Positions 7,786 through 17,154 are shown, counted from the stretch's first letter. The stretch: DNA of 64,000 nucleotides from Spirosoma arboris (GCF_009754945.1 NZ_WPIN01000013.1:124001-188000), one strand, 5' to 3'. The notes: generated from the letters alone by a model not told the origin. Program-made: numbers and translations.

Positions 7786-10119
7786 TTATATGTTAAACGA
7801 ATTGAAGAAATAGCGAAGGTTAATGTAGAAGCCGCGACCGGGCTTTTGTAAGCTGAAGTTGTCGTACAGGCGATTATCGGTGATGTTGCGAACTTCCAGT
7901 CCGATATTGTACTTACCATTTTTCAGGCTATAGACCGCATTCAGGTCATGACTAACCTGCTGGGGAATACTCAGTTTATCACCCCCGCGGCTGGGCCAGT
8001 ACAACCAGAATTTGTGCACATACAGCATATTGTAGCCGATGTTCAGCACGCTTCCCTTTTGTCCGAGATCCCGAAGCGTTACCGAGGCATCTGCGTTACC
8101 GAAGAAATACGGGATATTGGGCATTTGATCCTTGTAAACTGGACTCAGGACAAGGTTGCCATTGCTGTCAAACACATACTGTTGTCGATTCTCCAGCTTC
8201 TGATACGTGAGGGTTGCTCCAGCCGATACGAATTTTTTGTAAGAGTATCTGACCTCACCTTCACCGCCAAGGGTAAACACGCCGTCGAGGTTATCCAGCA
8301 CCAAAGAGGATTGATTCTGATTGAATCGGGAATAGATGTAATTATCGGAATAGCGGTAAATAGCGTTTGCATTAATCAGAAAACGGTGGACATCTTTAGC
8401 CGTAAAACTGTAGTTGAACCCCACGTTTATGTTCTGACTTTGCTCGGGTTTTAGGGAAAGATTACCCTGCACTAATTCCACATCCCCAAACAGTTCGTTG
8501 GCTTCAGGTAACCGATTGGCCTGCTCGTAAGATGCTTTCAACTGCAAACCGGGTGTCGGGAAATAACTGGCAGCTACTCCAAAGCCAAGTTTATTGAAAG
8601 AAGGCTGTCCGGGCGTATTCTGGTATAAATATTTCCCGAAGATAGAGGTGATCCATTTATCTTTTTCATCGTAGGTATAGCCGACACCCAATACATTTTT
8701 AGCCAGTCGGGGTCGTACATCGCCCTGCGTGAAACTTTCGTTAAATGCATCCGTACCTTTTCGGTAAAACGTACTGAATACGTTACTCACCGCAATGGCT
8801 TGCCGATCCGATAGTTTGTAGTTGGCCGTAGCCGTGACAAGTCCATTGTTGTTGCCGTATTTCGACAGACTGCGGCCGCGACCTTCTCCATTCGGATTCG
8901 GTTTTGAATTCCCGTACCAGTCAAATCGTGCCGACAGCGTATCGATGTTCTGTTCTTTGCCCAGGTTATAATTCGCGTTCAGCGTCACATCGAGACCTTT
9001 GATAAGGTCTGTTTTGCGGTACTTTAGTGTAGGCATCACAATGTTGCCCCGTCTGTGCCAGCCACCGAAAACCGCCACCATGCGAGCGCCCGTTTGCAAC
9101 TCCTTATAATTTTTCCCCAGCGTGATACCGAAGAGCAATTGGTCCGCGAATTTTTTGCCCACCACACCCACACTGGCAATAACCGTTTCGTTGTGGTAGG
9201 TGTCGTGAAAACGCCTGACTACGGCATTCGGCGTATATGCCCCGGTATAGATATCGGCGGCATCAACCGTTACTTTGTAGTTGTTATTCGAATAATTCTG
9301 GAAGGCATTTAGCCGCACGGTAAAGCCACTCTTGCTCGTAACAGCCGCGTTTACTACGCTACGATGTGTGTTGAATGAGCCAAAGGAATACGAAGCATCC
9401 ACATAATTCCGAAACCTGTCGCCGGTAACAATGTTGATCGCCCCGCCCAACGCATCTGAACCCAGCCAGATCGGAACAACCCCTTTATAGACTTCAACCC
9501 GTTCAGCAATATTGATCGGAATGTTATTGATCTGAAACGACGAACCAAAATTGTCCATTGGTACTCCGTCAATAAAATAACGGATACGACTGCCAGAAAA
9601 ACCGTTTAGAGAAAGATTGAAATTGGAGCCGACACCTCCTGATTCGCGAACCCGTACACCAGAAACCCGGTCCAGAGCGCTACTAAGATCAAGCGTAGAA
9701 TTGTAGAGTTGCTTGGCATCAATGGCCGTAACATTGAACGATTGCCGGTTCACCTCCTGGACTTCGGTACGACCGACTATCGTTACCACATCTAAATCAT
9801 TGGATTCTGGCTTAAGATTGACGTCCAGCCGCGTCGGCTTACCATCTTGTAGGTAAACCACCTGGCTAATTTTCTGATAGCCAACAAACGAGATGACAAC
9901 CGTGTGTTTTCCAGCGCTTATGTTATCTAGCCGGTATGTTCCCTCTGAACTAGCGAACGTTCCCCGGCTTCGGCCGGCCAGACTAACCGAGGCTCCCGGT
10001 AGTGCCTGACCCTCAGCGTTCCGAATAGTTCCTATTAGACTGCCGCCCGTTTGTTGGGCCCAGCTACAAAATGTAAGAAGACATAGAAGTCCTACATGCA
10101 GAATTTTGTTAATTTGCAT
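7786..10119 (-). CDS. TonB-dependent receptor (siderophore/metal type)
   Basis: This 777-residue outer-membrane receptor has a signal peptide (residues 1-21, ending CSWAQ) and a carboxypeptidase-regulatory-like domain at about 25-110 (GSLIGTIRNAEGQALPGASV). A plug domain follows at about 125-235 (GVRVRESGGVGSNFNLSLNG; RVEVYKGVVPIWLGSDALGG), then a 22-strand barrel ending in an aromatic-rich last strand (FYINLRYFFNSFNI). It heads the seven-gene leftward operon containing DUF4374, PepSY and DUF4198 genes, which indicates uptake of a ferric siderophore or another metal complex rather than a glycan. There is no SusD partner. Confidence 0.9.
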   Translation of the reverse strand: MQINKILHVGLLCLLTFCSWAQQTGGSLIGTIRNAEGQALPGASVSLAGRSRGTFASSEGTYRLDNISAGKHTVVISFVGYQKISQVVYLQDGKPTRLDVNLKPESNDLDVVTIVGRTEVQEVNRQSFNVTAIDAKQLYNSTLDLSSALDRVSGVRVRESGGVGSNFNLSLNGFSGSRIRYFIDGVPMDNFGSSFQINNIPINIAERVEVYKGVVPIWLGSDALGGAINIVTGDRFRNYVDASYSFGSFNTHRSVVNAAVTSKSGFTVRLNAFQNYSNNNYKVTVDAADIYTGAYTPNAVVRRFHDTYHNETVIASVGVVGKKFADQLLFGITLGKNYKELQTGARMVAVFGGWHRRGNIVMPTLKYRKTDLIKGLDVTLNANYNLGKEQNIDTLSARFDWYGNSKPNPNGEGRGRSLSKYGNNNGLVTATANYKLSDRQAIAVSNVFSTFYRKGTDAFNESFTQGDVRPRLAKNVLGVGYTYDEKDKWITSIFGKYLYQNTPGQPSFNKLGFGVAASYFPTPGLQLKASYEQANRLPEANELFGDVELVQGNLSLKPEQSQNINVGFNYSFTAKDVHRFLINANAIYRYSDNYIYSRFNQNQSSLVLDNLDGVFTLGGEGEVRYSYKKFVSAGATLTYQKLENRQQYVFDSNGNLVLSPVYKDQMPNIPYFFGNADASVTLRDLGQKGSVLNIGYNMLYVHKFWLYWPSRGGDKLSIPQQVSHDLNAVYSLKNGKYNIGLEVRNITDNRLYDNFSLQKPGRGFYINLRYFFNSFNI

Positions 10120-10150
10120 TTGCTTTATGATGTTACCCCATTGTACAGCA

Positions 10151-10196
10151 CCTGTCTAGCGACAGGCCGAGCCGGATGGTTGCAGCCCTCCGGCTC
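10151..10196 (-). promoter_or_regulatory. Two tandem hairpins in the 5' leader of the receptor operon
   Basis: On the minus strand the leader forms GAGCCGGA / TCCGGCTC (10169-10196, 12-base loop). This is followed after two bases by CCTGTC / GACAGG around CTAG-type loop bases (10151-10166). The start codon lies 32 bases further on. Paired hairpins so close to a receptor start suggest translational or attenuation control. No known riboswitch consensus (for example the B12 box) was recognised. Confidence 0.45.
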
Positions 10197-10751
10197 TTTC
10201 TATTTATACAGACCGCTTAAAGCTGCCCCAAGGCTTTCTTTAAACTGGTCAACTCTTGATCTGTAGTTGCAGCTACAGGCCAAGATTTTATAAACAGTGG
10301 CACAAAACTAAGTCATTATTTATATTCATTCCAAATAGCATTAATGCCTTTTTAATATTGCTTCTAAAAGTGCAATAGATTATTCTTATTGATATATAAA
10401 AATGCATTGGTCTTTTTGAGCTACCTCTTTTCGGTATCTCGCTACCTAGCGGTGGTCTTATCTTATCTAAAGATTTTTCCACATACTGGACACACCTCTT
10501 TTCGTCATTAAGAAATTAAAGGTGTTGTGTCTGAAAGGCGCATTACTAAACCGGCATTCGATTCCCTACTCAGCTGGCAGTTAACATTTTAAAGCGCTTC
10601 TTTTTCGGAAACAACCTTCTTTAACCAAGGCTGTATGTATTCAATTGGGTGGATAGGTATCAAATCCATACACTTTATGAATCGATTCGTCTAAGCTAAT
10701 TGTCGAGCCAAAAATTTACATCCATTATTTAGAATAATTATAAATAGTGTC

Positions 10752-10759
10752 TACTTTTG
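10752..10759 (+). promoter_or_regulatory. Bacteroidota -7 promoter element (TACTTTTG)
   Basis: TACTTTTG fits the Bacteroidota -7 consensus TAnnTTTG and lies 70 bases before the first gene of the rightward group. The -33 element is not clear; the upstream stretch is AT-rich. A small CCCAA/TTGGG inverted repeat follows at about 10771-10785 in the leader. Confidence 0.4.
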
Positions 10760-10829
10760 CCGAGTGTTATGCCCAAGTTGGTTGGGTAAGTTAAGCATCA
10801 GGTAGTCTAAAAGACGTTAGAAATATCCA

Positions 10830-11183
10830 ATGGATCAGGTAAGTTACCCTCTATTTTGCAGCGTTTATGGCCAGATTACCTATTGCTGTTACAGTGCCGA
10901 ATACAGCATTGATTTTGGCGCATTGCAGATTTGGGTTTGTCAGGAGCGGTTAAGACAATTCGCCTGTCGGATTAATCAACTGGTACAAGTCAAAAGCCCG
11001 CTTCACCAATCACCATTCTCTCACACAGTTGACATTTGTCCACCCAACTGCGACGGCGAAGCCTTTCGGTTCGCCGTCGACGAATTGATAGATCTACAAA
11101 CACTGCTCAATGGAGCATTAGTGATGATTGATTTTTACCAGTTTCTAGATGCAAATCTGTTTCGGATCGAGACTAGCTCATAA
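10830..11183 (+). CDS. Cys-rich small protein, possibly DUF6686-like
   Basis: This is a 117-residue protein with several cysteines (YCCYSAEYSIDFGALQIWVC, then VDICPPNCDGEAF). It resembles small Bacteroidota proteins annotated as DUF6686, which carry a Cys-rich N-terminal strand pair followed by a mostly helical part. No signal peptide is seen, so it should be cytoplasmic. The cysteines might bind a metal, but the pattern is not a classic CxxC zinc site. It is the first gene of a rightward group and lies seven bases before an HMA-like protein gene, which supports a metal-linked role. Confidence 0.5.
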   Translation: MDQVSYPLFCSVYGQITYCCYSAEYSIDFGALQIWVCQERLRQFACRINQLVQVKSPLHQSPFSHTVDICPPNCDGEAFRFAVDELIDLQTLLNGALVMIDFYQFLDANLFRIETSS

Positions 11184-11189
11184 TGAACG

Positions 11190-11411
11190 ATGAAAACGCT
11201 CCGATTTAGAACCAACATTGACTGCATGGGCAGATTTCAACAGGCTGTTTGCGGTTTAGCTTGTCTGCATGGTCGGTATTGCCAACTTAACGTTGATCTA
11301 CTGGAAGCAACTCATTTGCTGACGCTTACTAGCGATTCACTGACGACCAACGAAGTAATCGACGCGCTTCAGCGGGAAGGAATTAGCTGCCAGCAGGTAA
11401 GTGAAGAGTAA
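11190..11411 (+). CDS. HMA-like metal-associated small protein
   Basis: This 73-residue protein begins MKTLRFRTNIDCMGRFQQAV, matching the first strand and metal loop of heavy-metal-associated (HMA) domains. It keeps the strand/helix order through LNVDLLEATHLLTLTSDSLT and NEVIDALQREGISCQ. The classic GMxCxxC loop is reduced to a single Cys12 (DCMGR), so it may not be a normal copper chaperone. The short distance to the preceding gene indicates an operon. It may bind metal with one Cys, or serve as a non-metal ferredoxin-fold partner. Confidence 0.6.
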   Translation: MKTLRFRTNIDCMGRFQQAVCGLACLHGRYCQLNVDLLEATHLLTLTSDSLTTNEVIDALQREGISCQQVSEE

Positions 11412-11444
11412 GTCTTATTCGTCGTCAATTAGAATGAATACCTC

Positions 11445-12034
11445 ATGAATGAATTAATCTATAAAATAAGTTTGGGGTTACTGGTGATCGCCATGAATGG
11501 CATCCGATTCTATTTTCAGCAACGCTATAAAACGACTCATGCTCATAGAATACCTGAACGTGAACCTATTCGGGAACGGGTACTAGTGGGGATCGTAACC
11601 CTTTCGCTAGCTCCTCCAGGGCTGCTTTGGCTCTTTACCGATTGGCTCTCATTTGGGCAACTATCCCTGCCTGATGGAGTGAGAGTGGTAGGGTTTCTGA
11701 TAGGTGCTTATGCCATGTGGCTTTTTTATAGAGTTCATAGGCAACTAGGTGATAACTGGAGCCTGTGCTGGAAATCCGACCTCAGCATCAACTCGTAGTA
11801 TCGGGGCTTTACCGCTACGTACGCCATCCGATGTATGCCGACATGCTACTCTGGGTCGTTTCCTTCGGACTGCTCACGGCCAACTGGTTCTACAGCCTCA
11901 CGATGTCTGTCGGTATGACCATTCTGTTTGTAGTGCGCATTCCGGATGAGGAAAAACTCATGATCGACCAGTTTGGCGACCAGTATCGGCACTATATGAA
12001 AACCACTAAACGACTTATTCCTTACCTGTTTTAG
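11445..12034 (+). pseudogene. Isoprenylcysteine/phospholipid methyltransferase-like membrane protein, frameshifted
   Basis: Two overlapping frames together form one ICMT/PEMT-like protein. The first (11445-11798) gives the N-terminal helices and HRQLGDNWS. The second, from about 11762, gives PVLEIRPQHQLVVSGLYRYV and then RHPMYADMLLW, the family's S-adenosylmethionine-binding R-H-P-x-Y motif, and ends TTKRLIPYLF. The junction at about 11758-11765 (TGGAGCCTGTG) needs one extra base, for example AGCCCT instead of AGCCT, to join the frames. As it stands the gene is broken by a one-base deletion. The product would be a small polytopic membrane methyltransferase; the true substrate in bacteria is generally unknown. 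Confidence 0.8.
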
Positions 12035-12111
12035 GGCAGTTCAACGAATAAGCAAGTCTAAGGAAGCCATTATACTCCTCAGCTTAGGATTTTAGTATTC
12101 TGAAATTTAGC

Positions 12112-13101
12112 ATGGTACGATTGATTGGCAAATTGGTTAAATGGATCGGTATCGTACTGCTTACGTTATTGGCAGGTAGTAGTTTGTTTGAGTACTATAC
12201 CCGTTGGAAACTTGAGCAGACTTTGCTGGATGGTAAAACGTTCGTCGAAATCGATGGGCACCTTGTTCACTACGTCCAAAAAGGGCAGGGACCATGCACC
12301 GTCGTGTTTGTCTGCGGGCTGGGAAGCGATCATACCATGTGGCAACCGATTCAGGATAGCGTCGCCAAACAGGCCGTAACGATCTCCTACGACTGTAGTG
12401 GTTTATTTCTAAGTGAAGCTAGTCAGCGCCCTATTACGAACGAGACCGTTTCGACCGAACTGGCCCAGCTTCTGGAAAAAACGGCCTGTCCCAAGCCCTA
12501 CATCATGATTGCCCATTCGATGGGGGGCATTTATATGAGACCCTTTATTCAGCAGCACCGTGACGATATTAGCGGCATCGTGCTAGCCGAATCCGCTCAT
12601 CCGTTGCAACTGAAAAAAGCCTCGCCTGAGCTGTTGAAAACCTTGGGAGCTCCTCCACGCTGGCTGGTCAAATTGCTGGTAAACACAGGTATTTACCGTA
12701 TTCTATTTACGTTCGTTCCGCTGTCAAACGAGTTACCAATCGATCAATGGTTTAATCGGAATGCCCGCGATTATTTTTACCGATCGGTTAATACCCTTTT
12801 TGATGAGGTCGCCAATGATGACCGGAATTTTGCCGATGCTGAGCAATACACGTCTTTCGGAACAATCCCACTAACAGTAATTACGGGAACTTCGTCGATA
12901 CGAACCCAGGGATTTCCGCGAAAAGAAGGACAAGAATACCGACAAATCGTGGCCACTCTCCACCGCGATCTATTAAACCTATCCACGAACAGTCGGTTGG
13001 TAAAAGCCAGCCAAAGTGGCCATATGATTCAGGCAGAACAACCCGATCTGGTCACGGCCGAGATTCAGGCGCTGATCAACCTCTTGCCAAACCCTCAGTA
13101 A
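12112..13101 (+). CDS. Alpha/beta hydrolase, membrane-anchored
   Basis: This 329-residue protein has an N-terminal membrane helix (about 9-25) and an alpha/beta-hydrolase fold. Its oxyanion loop reads VFVCGLGSDHTMW. The nucleophile elbow AHSMGG carries the catalytic Ser at about 141. A late SGHMIQAEQPDLV supplies the likely catalytic His. The usual YDRxGxGxS strand is changed to YDCSGLFLSE. The substrate is unknown. Its stop is one base before the start of the next receptor gene, so the two are probably translated together, perhaps linking the hydrolase to a compound taken up or modified at the envelope. Confidence 0.8.
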   Translation: MVRLIGKLVKWIGIVLLTLLAGSSLFEYYTRWKLEQTLLDGKTFVEIDGHLVHYVQKGQGPCTVVFVCGLGSDHTMWQPIQDSVAKQAVTISYDCSGLFLSEASQRPITNETVSTELAQLLEKTACPKPYIMIAHSMGGIYMRPFIQQHRDDISGIVLAESAHPLQLKKASPELLKTLGAPPRWLVKLLVNTGIYRILFTFVPLSNELPIDQWFNRNARDYFYRSVNTLFDEVANDDRNFADAEQYTSFGTIPLTVITGTSSIRTQGFPRKEGQEYRQIVATLHRDLLNLSTNSRLVKASQSGHMIQAEQPDLVTAEIQALINLLPNPQ

Positions 13102-13102
13102 T

Positions 13103-15550
13103 ATGCATTTGACGAAAATATACGTATTGTTTATCCTAATTTTTGGAGTAATTCAAGTTGATCGAACGGTTGTGGCTCAAGTCCACCCGTTAGCAGTGAC
13201 CTCCCATTCCCTGAAAGGAACCGTCATCGACTCGTTAACCCAAAGGCCCATTGAGTATGCGACGGTTAGTGTCCAGGATAGCGCGCAAAAGACCCTCGCT
13301 ATTACCTATACCAACAGCGAGGGGGTATTCACCCTACCCATTGCACAGGCGGGAAATTATGTTTTGTTCGCATCGTTTGTTGGCTATGGGACCAGGCGGA
13401 TTCCCTGTATCGTCCAGCCGTCAGTAACGAGTCAGGAATTACGCCCAATCTTTTTGGCTGCCGATGTACAGGTTCTGGAAAGCATCACGGTGCGGGGGCA
13501 ACGCCAACTGGTAGAACAGAAGCCAGGCATGTTGGTTTATCATGCCGAGGACGACGTGACTAATCTGGGTGGAACGGCTGCCGATGTGCTGCGGAAAGCC
13601 CCTGTTCTGAGCGTTGATGCGGACGGGAATGTACGGATGCGGGGAAGTCAAAATCTGAAAATTCTAATCAATGGCCGTTATTCCGGGCAGATGGCCCGTA
13701 ACCCCGCCGACGCGCTGAACATGATTCCCTCTGACATCATCAAATCGGTTGAAGTAATCACCAGCCCTTCATCCCGCTACGAAGCCGAAGGGGCCGCTGG
13801 AGTAATCAATATCATTACCAAGAAAAGCCTGTCGCAGCTTAGTGGTGCAATGGAAGCCGGTTTTAGTAATCTGGAAGCTGTATTTAATCCACGGGTGGCC
13901 TTCTCGACAGGGAAATGGGACATCAACGCCTATGCGCACCTGCACCGTTCTCGCGTAAAAACGGAAAGTAATCTTACTCGCCAATCAATCGACGGTACGT
14001 ATCAGCTAAATCAGCAATTGATTATGAATAATGCCCGGCCACACGGTTCGGGAGACGTGTCGGCTAATTACGAAGCTGACTCCAGCCAGGTAATTAGTAT
14101 GTCGGCGGCCTGGTGGTTTGGCAATTGGCCCGCCAGCAGCAACCAGCAATACCAGATTCAGCAGGGCACTCAGCAACAGGCGTTTCTTCAGCAAACCCAG
14201 ACCCAAGGGGCTCCCAATGAAGGACTGGAGGTAAGTCTGAGTTACCTGAAGCGACTCCGCAAACCCGAACAGTCGTTTTTTATCATTGGCCAGTACAACA
14301 ATAATTTCCGGGATGATTTTAATTACTACGCCCGCCAAGTCGATCTGGAAAACAGGCTCTTGTATCAGGAGCAGAATAACAATCACATGCATACCAACGA
14401 GTGGACGTTTCAGACCGATTACGCCCACCCACTTGCCCGAGACGGCAAAAAAATATTGGAAATTGGTCTGAAAACGGTGTTGCGGGACGTAACGAGTGGC
14501 TATACTACCCTGATCAGTTCATCCACCGATCCGGCTCAGCTTCAAATCAGTGCGGCCCGGACGAATGTGTTCGATTATAGCCAGAATGTGTTGGCTGCCT
14601 ACGCACAAGCCAAATGGACAGCCTCGGGAGGCTGGTTTGCCCAGGCCGGTATACGACTGGAAGAAACCTATCTGAATGGCCATTTTCAAACTACACTGTT
14701 ACCATTTACTAATCAGTTTACCAACTGGGTACCGAGTGCAACACTGGTCAAAAAATGGCGAGATAGTAATAGCTTGACGTTGAGTTATACGCAACGGATT
14801 TCACGTCCGTCGATCATTGACCTAAATCCCAATATAGACGCCCGTGATGCCCGTAATCTGGTGACAGGGAATCACGATCTTCGTCCGGAAGTCATGCATC
14901 AGGGGGAGCTTTCCTATAGCCTGTCGGCCCCTTCAGGCTTATTTCTGAATACAACTCTGTTTGGTAAGCAAACGGCTAACTCCATTGAAGATGTGATCCA
15001 AGTTAATACGTCAGGCGTGTCAACGACCACCAAACAGAATGTGGCTGCCAACAAGCAGTACGGCATGAATGTATCTACTTCGTTTTCGCTCTTACCTGAC
15101 TGGAGCCTGGGCAGCAATGCCCGCTTAAGCTATCTCAATTTTCAGAGTCGTTATCTGGGAATACAAAGTGAAGGCTGGAGCGCAGGGATTAACGTAAATA
15201 CTACGTATAAACTGGCTGGGCATTACACATTACAAGCTTTTGGTGATTACGATTCGCGGGCGATAACCTTGCAGGGTTACCAAACAAGTTGGCTGTATTA
15301 TAGTTTGGCCGTGAAAAAAGAGTTTCCGAAAACCAAGGTCACGATTGGATTCTCGGCTGTCAATCCGTTTCAGGCGTTTGCCAGCCGCAGTGATGTAATA
15401 ATCGCTTCCAGTTTTGAATCCACAACGGCCAATCGCTATTATAACCGAGCCTTTAAAGTCACCCTAAACTGGAAATTCGGAGAGGCTGGCAACCAGCGCA
15501 GTCGCCGGGGTGTCGACAACGACGATGTGAAGAGCAGTGGTGAGCGATAG
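13103..15550 (+). CDS. Outer-membrane beta-barrel receptor (OMP_b-brl type, TonB-linked)
   Basis: This 815-residue protein has a signal peptide (residues 1-25), a carboxypeptidase-regulatory-like domain (SLKGTVIDSLTQRPIEYATV, about 36-115) and a plug-like domain. The plug carries RKAPVLSVDADGNVRMRGS, then LKILINGRYSG and SSRYEAEGAAGVINIITKK. A long barrel follows (YTQRISRPSIIDLNPNIDAR). These are the hallmarks of the Bacteroidota outer-membrane beta-barrel family that differs from SusC and siderophore receptors and is often paired with signalling or hydrolase genes. The C-terminus ends in a charged tail (RRGVDNDDVKSSGER) rather than an aromatic strand. Confidence 0.85.
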   Translation: MHLTKIYVLFILIFGVIQVDRTVVAQVHPLAVTSHSLKGTVIDSLTQRPIEYATVSVQDSAQKTLAITYTNSEGVFTLPIAQAGNYVLFASFVGYGTRRIPCIVQPSVTSQELRPIFLAADVQVLESITVRGQRQLVEQKPGMLVYHAEDDVTNLGGTAADVLRKAPVLSVDADGNVRMRGSQNLKILINGRYSGQMARNPADALNMIPSDIIKSVEVITSPSSRYEAEGAAGVINIITKKSLSQLSGAMEAGFSNLEAVFNPRVAFSTGKWDINAYAHLHRSRVKTESNLTRQSIDGTYQLNQQLIMNNARPHGSGDVSANYEADSSQVISMSAAWWFGNWPASSNQQYQIQQGTQQQAFLQQTQTQGAPNEGLEVSLSYLKRLRKPEQSFFIIGQYNNNFRDDFNYYARQVDLENRLLYQEQNNNHMHTNEWTFQTDYAHPLARDGKKILEIGLKTVLRDVTSGYTTLISSSTDPAQLQISAARTNVFDYSQNVLAAYAQAKWTASGGWFAQAGIRLEETYLNGHFQTTLLPFTNQFTNWVPSATLVKKWRDSNSLTLSYTQRISRPSIIDLNPNIDARDARNLVTGNHDLRPEVMHQGELSYSLSAPSGLFLNTTLFGKQTANSIEDVIQVNTSGVSTTTKQNVAANKQYGMNVSTSFSLLPDWSLGSNARLSYLNFQSRYLGIQSEGWSAGINVNTTYKLAGHYTLQAFGDYDSRAITLQGYQTSWLYYSLAVKKEFPKTKVTIGFSAVNPFQAFASRSDVIIASSFESTTANRYYNRAFKVTLNWKFGEAGNQRSRRGVDNDDVKSSGER

Positions 15551-16095
15551 AGCTGTTAAGGCAAATAAGAAATCATCGATAGGAAAAACGTTAACCGTCC
15601 ACTTATTATAATATGAACAACGTAGAACTATTTGAGAATGAACGGGCAACTGGCTACAATCAGTTTGTAGAAATCTGGATACCGAATTATCATTATTTCT
15701 TATACTGCTTGCCCAAGCTATTGAGCGAAACGACCGCTAAAGATTTGCTGGTAGTCGGCTGTGGAACAGGCAAGAAATTGAACGATTTATCCACGTGCCT
15801 AAGGATTGGGACATAACCGGAATAGACCCTTCGCCTGATATGATTAAACAGGCACGGGAAAAACTACGAGATTACAAGAACGTAACCCTGATTGAAGGGC
15901 TATTGACTGATCTTGACCCGGCAAGAAAATATGGAGCCGCTACCCTCTTACTAGTTCTCCATTTTCTTGATGATCAGGGTGCCAAACTGAACTTGCTCAA
16001 AGCCATTTCCCAACGATTAGCACCGGGTGCGCCCTTTGTCATGCTGGATATTACTAGCGATAAGGTCCACATTAAACAAAATTTAGGCATCCTAA

Positions 16096-17154
16096 TACTA
16101 ATTTGAAATGTCTATGACGTATTTCTGATATAGGGGTAAGCCGCCAATTCAATGACGCGCTCTGGCTCTGCAAAGTAGGTCTGTAAAACTAGCTCAACAC
16201 AAGTCTGGGCTTGGTCGAGCGTCTCAAAAACCCGACTCTTCAACTGCCGACGCACTTCTTCAAAGAAACGTTCTACTGGATTTAATTCTGGACAGGCTGT
16301 GGGTAGATGGGCCAGCATCAGTTGAGTATCGGCCACCAAGGAGGCTTGGTGAGCAGTGGCTCGATCAACAACTAGCAGCGTCGGGTGGCTCAGTTCCTGA
16401 TTTAACTGTTGGCTAAATAAGCGGAAACAGGCTTTATTGAGGGCGGGTAGAAACATGGCGAAAACGTATCCAGTTAAGGGAGCTAAAGCCACAAACAGGT
16501 GAACAAAAGAATAGCCAATGTGAATGGGAGCTAGCGGGCGATGCCCTTGTGGCCCCCATTTACGACCCAGCTCAGTACGGGTGCCCACGCGCATTTCATC
16601 TTCAAATAAAATGGGCTTGTTGTGCATACGGATGGGCTAATTGGCTAAAGTTTTTTTGAACGTTTGCAGGGCAGCGGGATCTTGTCGCCGATTAACGGGA
16701 CGGCCTGTTTTCGCTTTGATTTTCAAGCGTTGGCAGAGTTTACAAAGGCCACTCAGGGTATAGTCAATGGCCCATCGTTGCTGGATGTAGCCTTGAATCT
16801 GTTCTAGGGTTTGGGCTTCATCGAGTCGCAGCCAGTTCTGAAGTTGACTAAGTTGGTAAGCGGATAGTTTACCAAAGCCAGGCTGGTAAGTTGGCTCAAC
16901 GAGCGCAGTAAGTCCACTTTGGCAGTAAGTCTGCCACAAGCGTTGGCTTTGCCGAAGGGCCAGCCCAATGGCTTCGCCCGCTTGTCGTTGATTCGCTGCC
17001 TTTCCTTCTTTAAGCAGGCGCAGGAAACGGATTCGATCTCGATTTCGAGCGAGTTTTTGGCGAGCTTCAGCTAGACGTAATTCGTCAACCGATTGGGTGA
17101 TGTGGCTACTATAATCCATGTGTGAATATACGTCATAGACATTTCAAATTAGTA
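16096..17154 (-). mobile_element. IS630-family insertion sequence
   Basis: The element has 27-base perfect terminal inverted repeats; the left one begins TACTAATTTGAAATGTCTAT at 16096 and the right one ends at 17154 as its mirror. A further TA follows at 17155-17156, in line with the TA target duplication of the IS630/Tc1-mariner group. Inside is one transposase gene in two pieces. It interrupts a methyltransferase gene, and excision would restore that frame. The long identical ends suggest a fairly recent insertion even though the transposase is damaged. Confidence 0.85.
16112..17119 (-). pseudogene. IS630-family transposase, interrupted
   Basis: The N-terminal piece (17119-16637, 160 residues) holds helix-turn-helix segments (NQRQAGEAIGLALRQSQRLW). 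The C-terminal piece (16627-16112, 171 residues) holds the DDE catalytic domain: Asp in FEDEMRVG, Asp in LLVVDRATAH and Glu in NPVERFFEEV. Both are in the same frame with a TAG between them. Reading the run of seven A bases at about 16652-16658 one base back gives FKKNFSQLAHPYAQQAHFI, which looks much more like the family's linker. The likely history is therefore two indels that cancel in frame, or slippage on the A run plus a second lesion. The protein is probably inactive. Confidence 0.75.

Larger units (their letters stand above)
10120..10829. other. 710-base divergent region with structured leader of the receptor operon
   Basis: This gap separates the leftward receptor operon from the rightward 10.8-kb group. 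Near the receptor start are two adjacent perfect hairpins (10151-10166 and 10169-10196), listed separately. At 10261-10278 lies the near-palindrome CTGTAGTTGCAGCTACAG. I found no recognisable gene, although a 64-codon leftward frame exists at 10288-10482 with no family features. The right part is AT-rich and carries a promoter-like TACTTTTG. Confidence 0.5.

Noticed and set aside
10120-10200. Cobalamin riboswitch in the receptor leader
   Set aside because: No B12-box-like or other conserved cobalamin riboswitch segments could be found near the two hairpins.
10288-10482. A 64-codon leftward frame in the large divergent gap
   Set aside because: No family features, low-complexity AT-driven composition and no good start context; it is probably chance.
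1993-16636. In-frame TAG codons in the SIP gene and IS630 transposase as a sign of amber recoding
   Set aside because: The IS630 TAG is better explained by indels, other TAG codons in the window act as normal stops, and no suppressor tRNA was seen.
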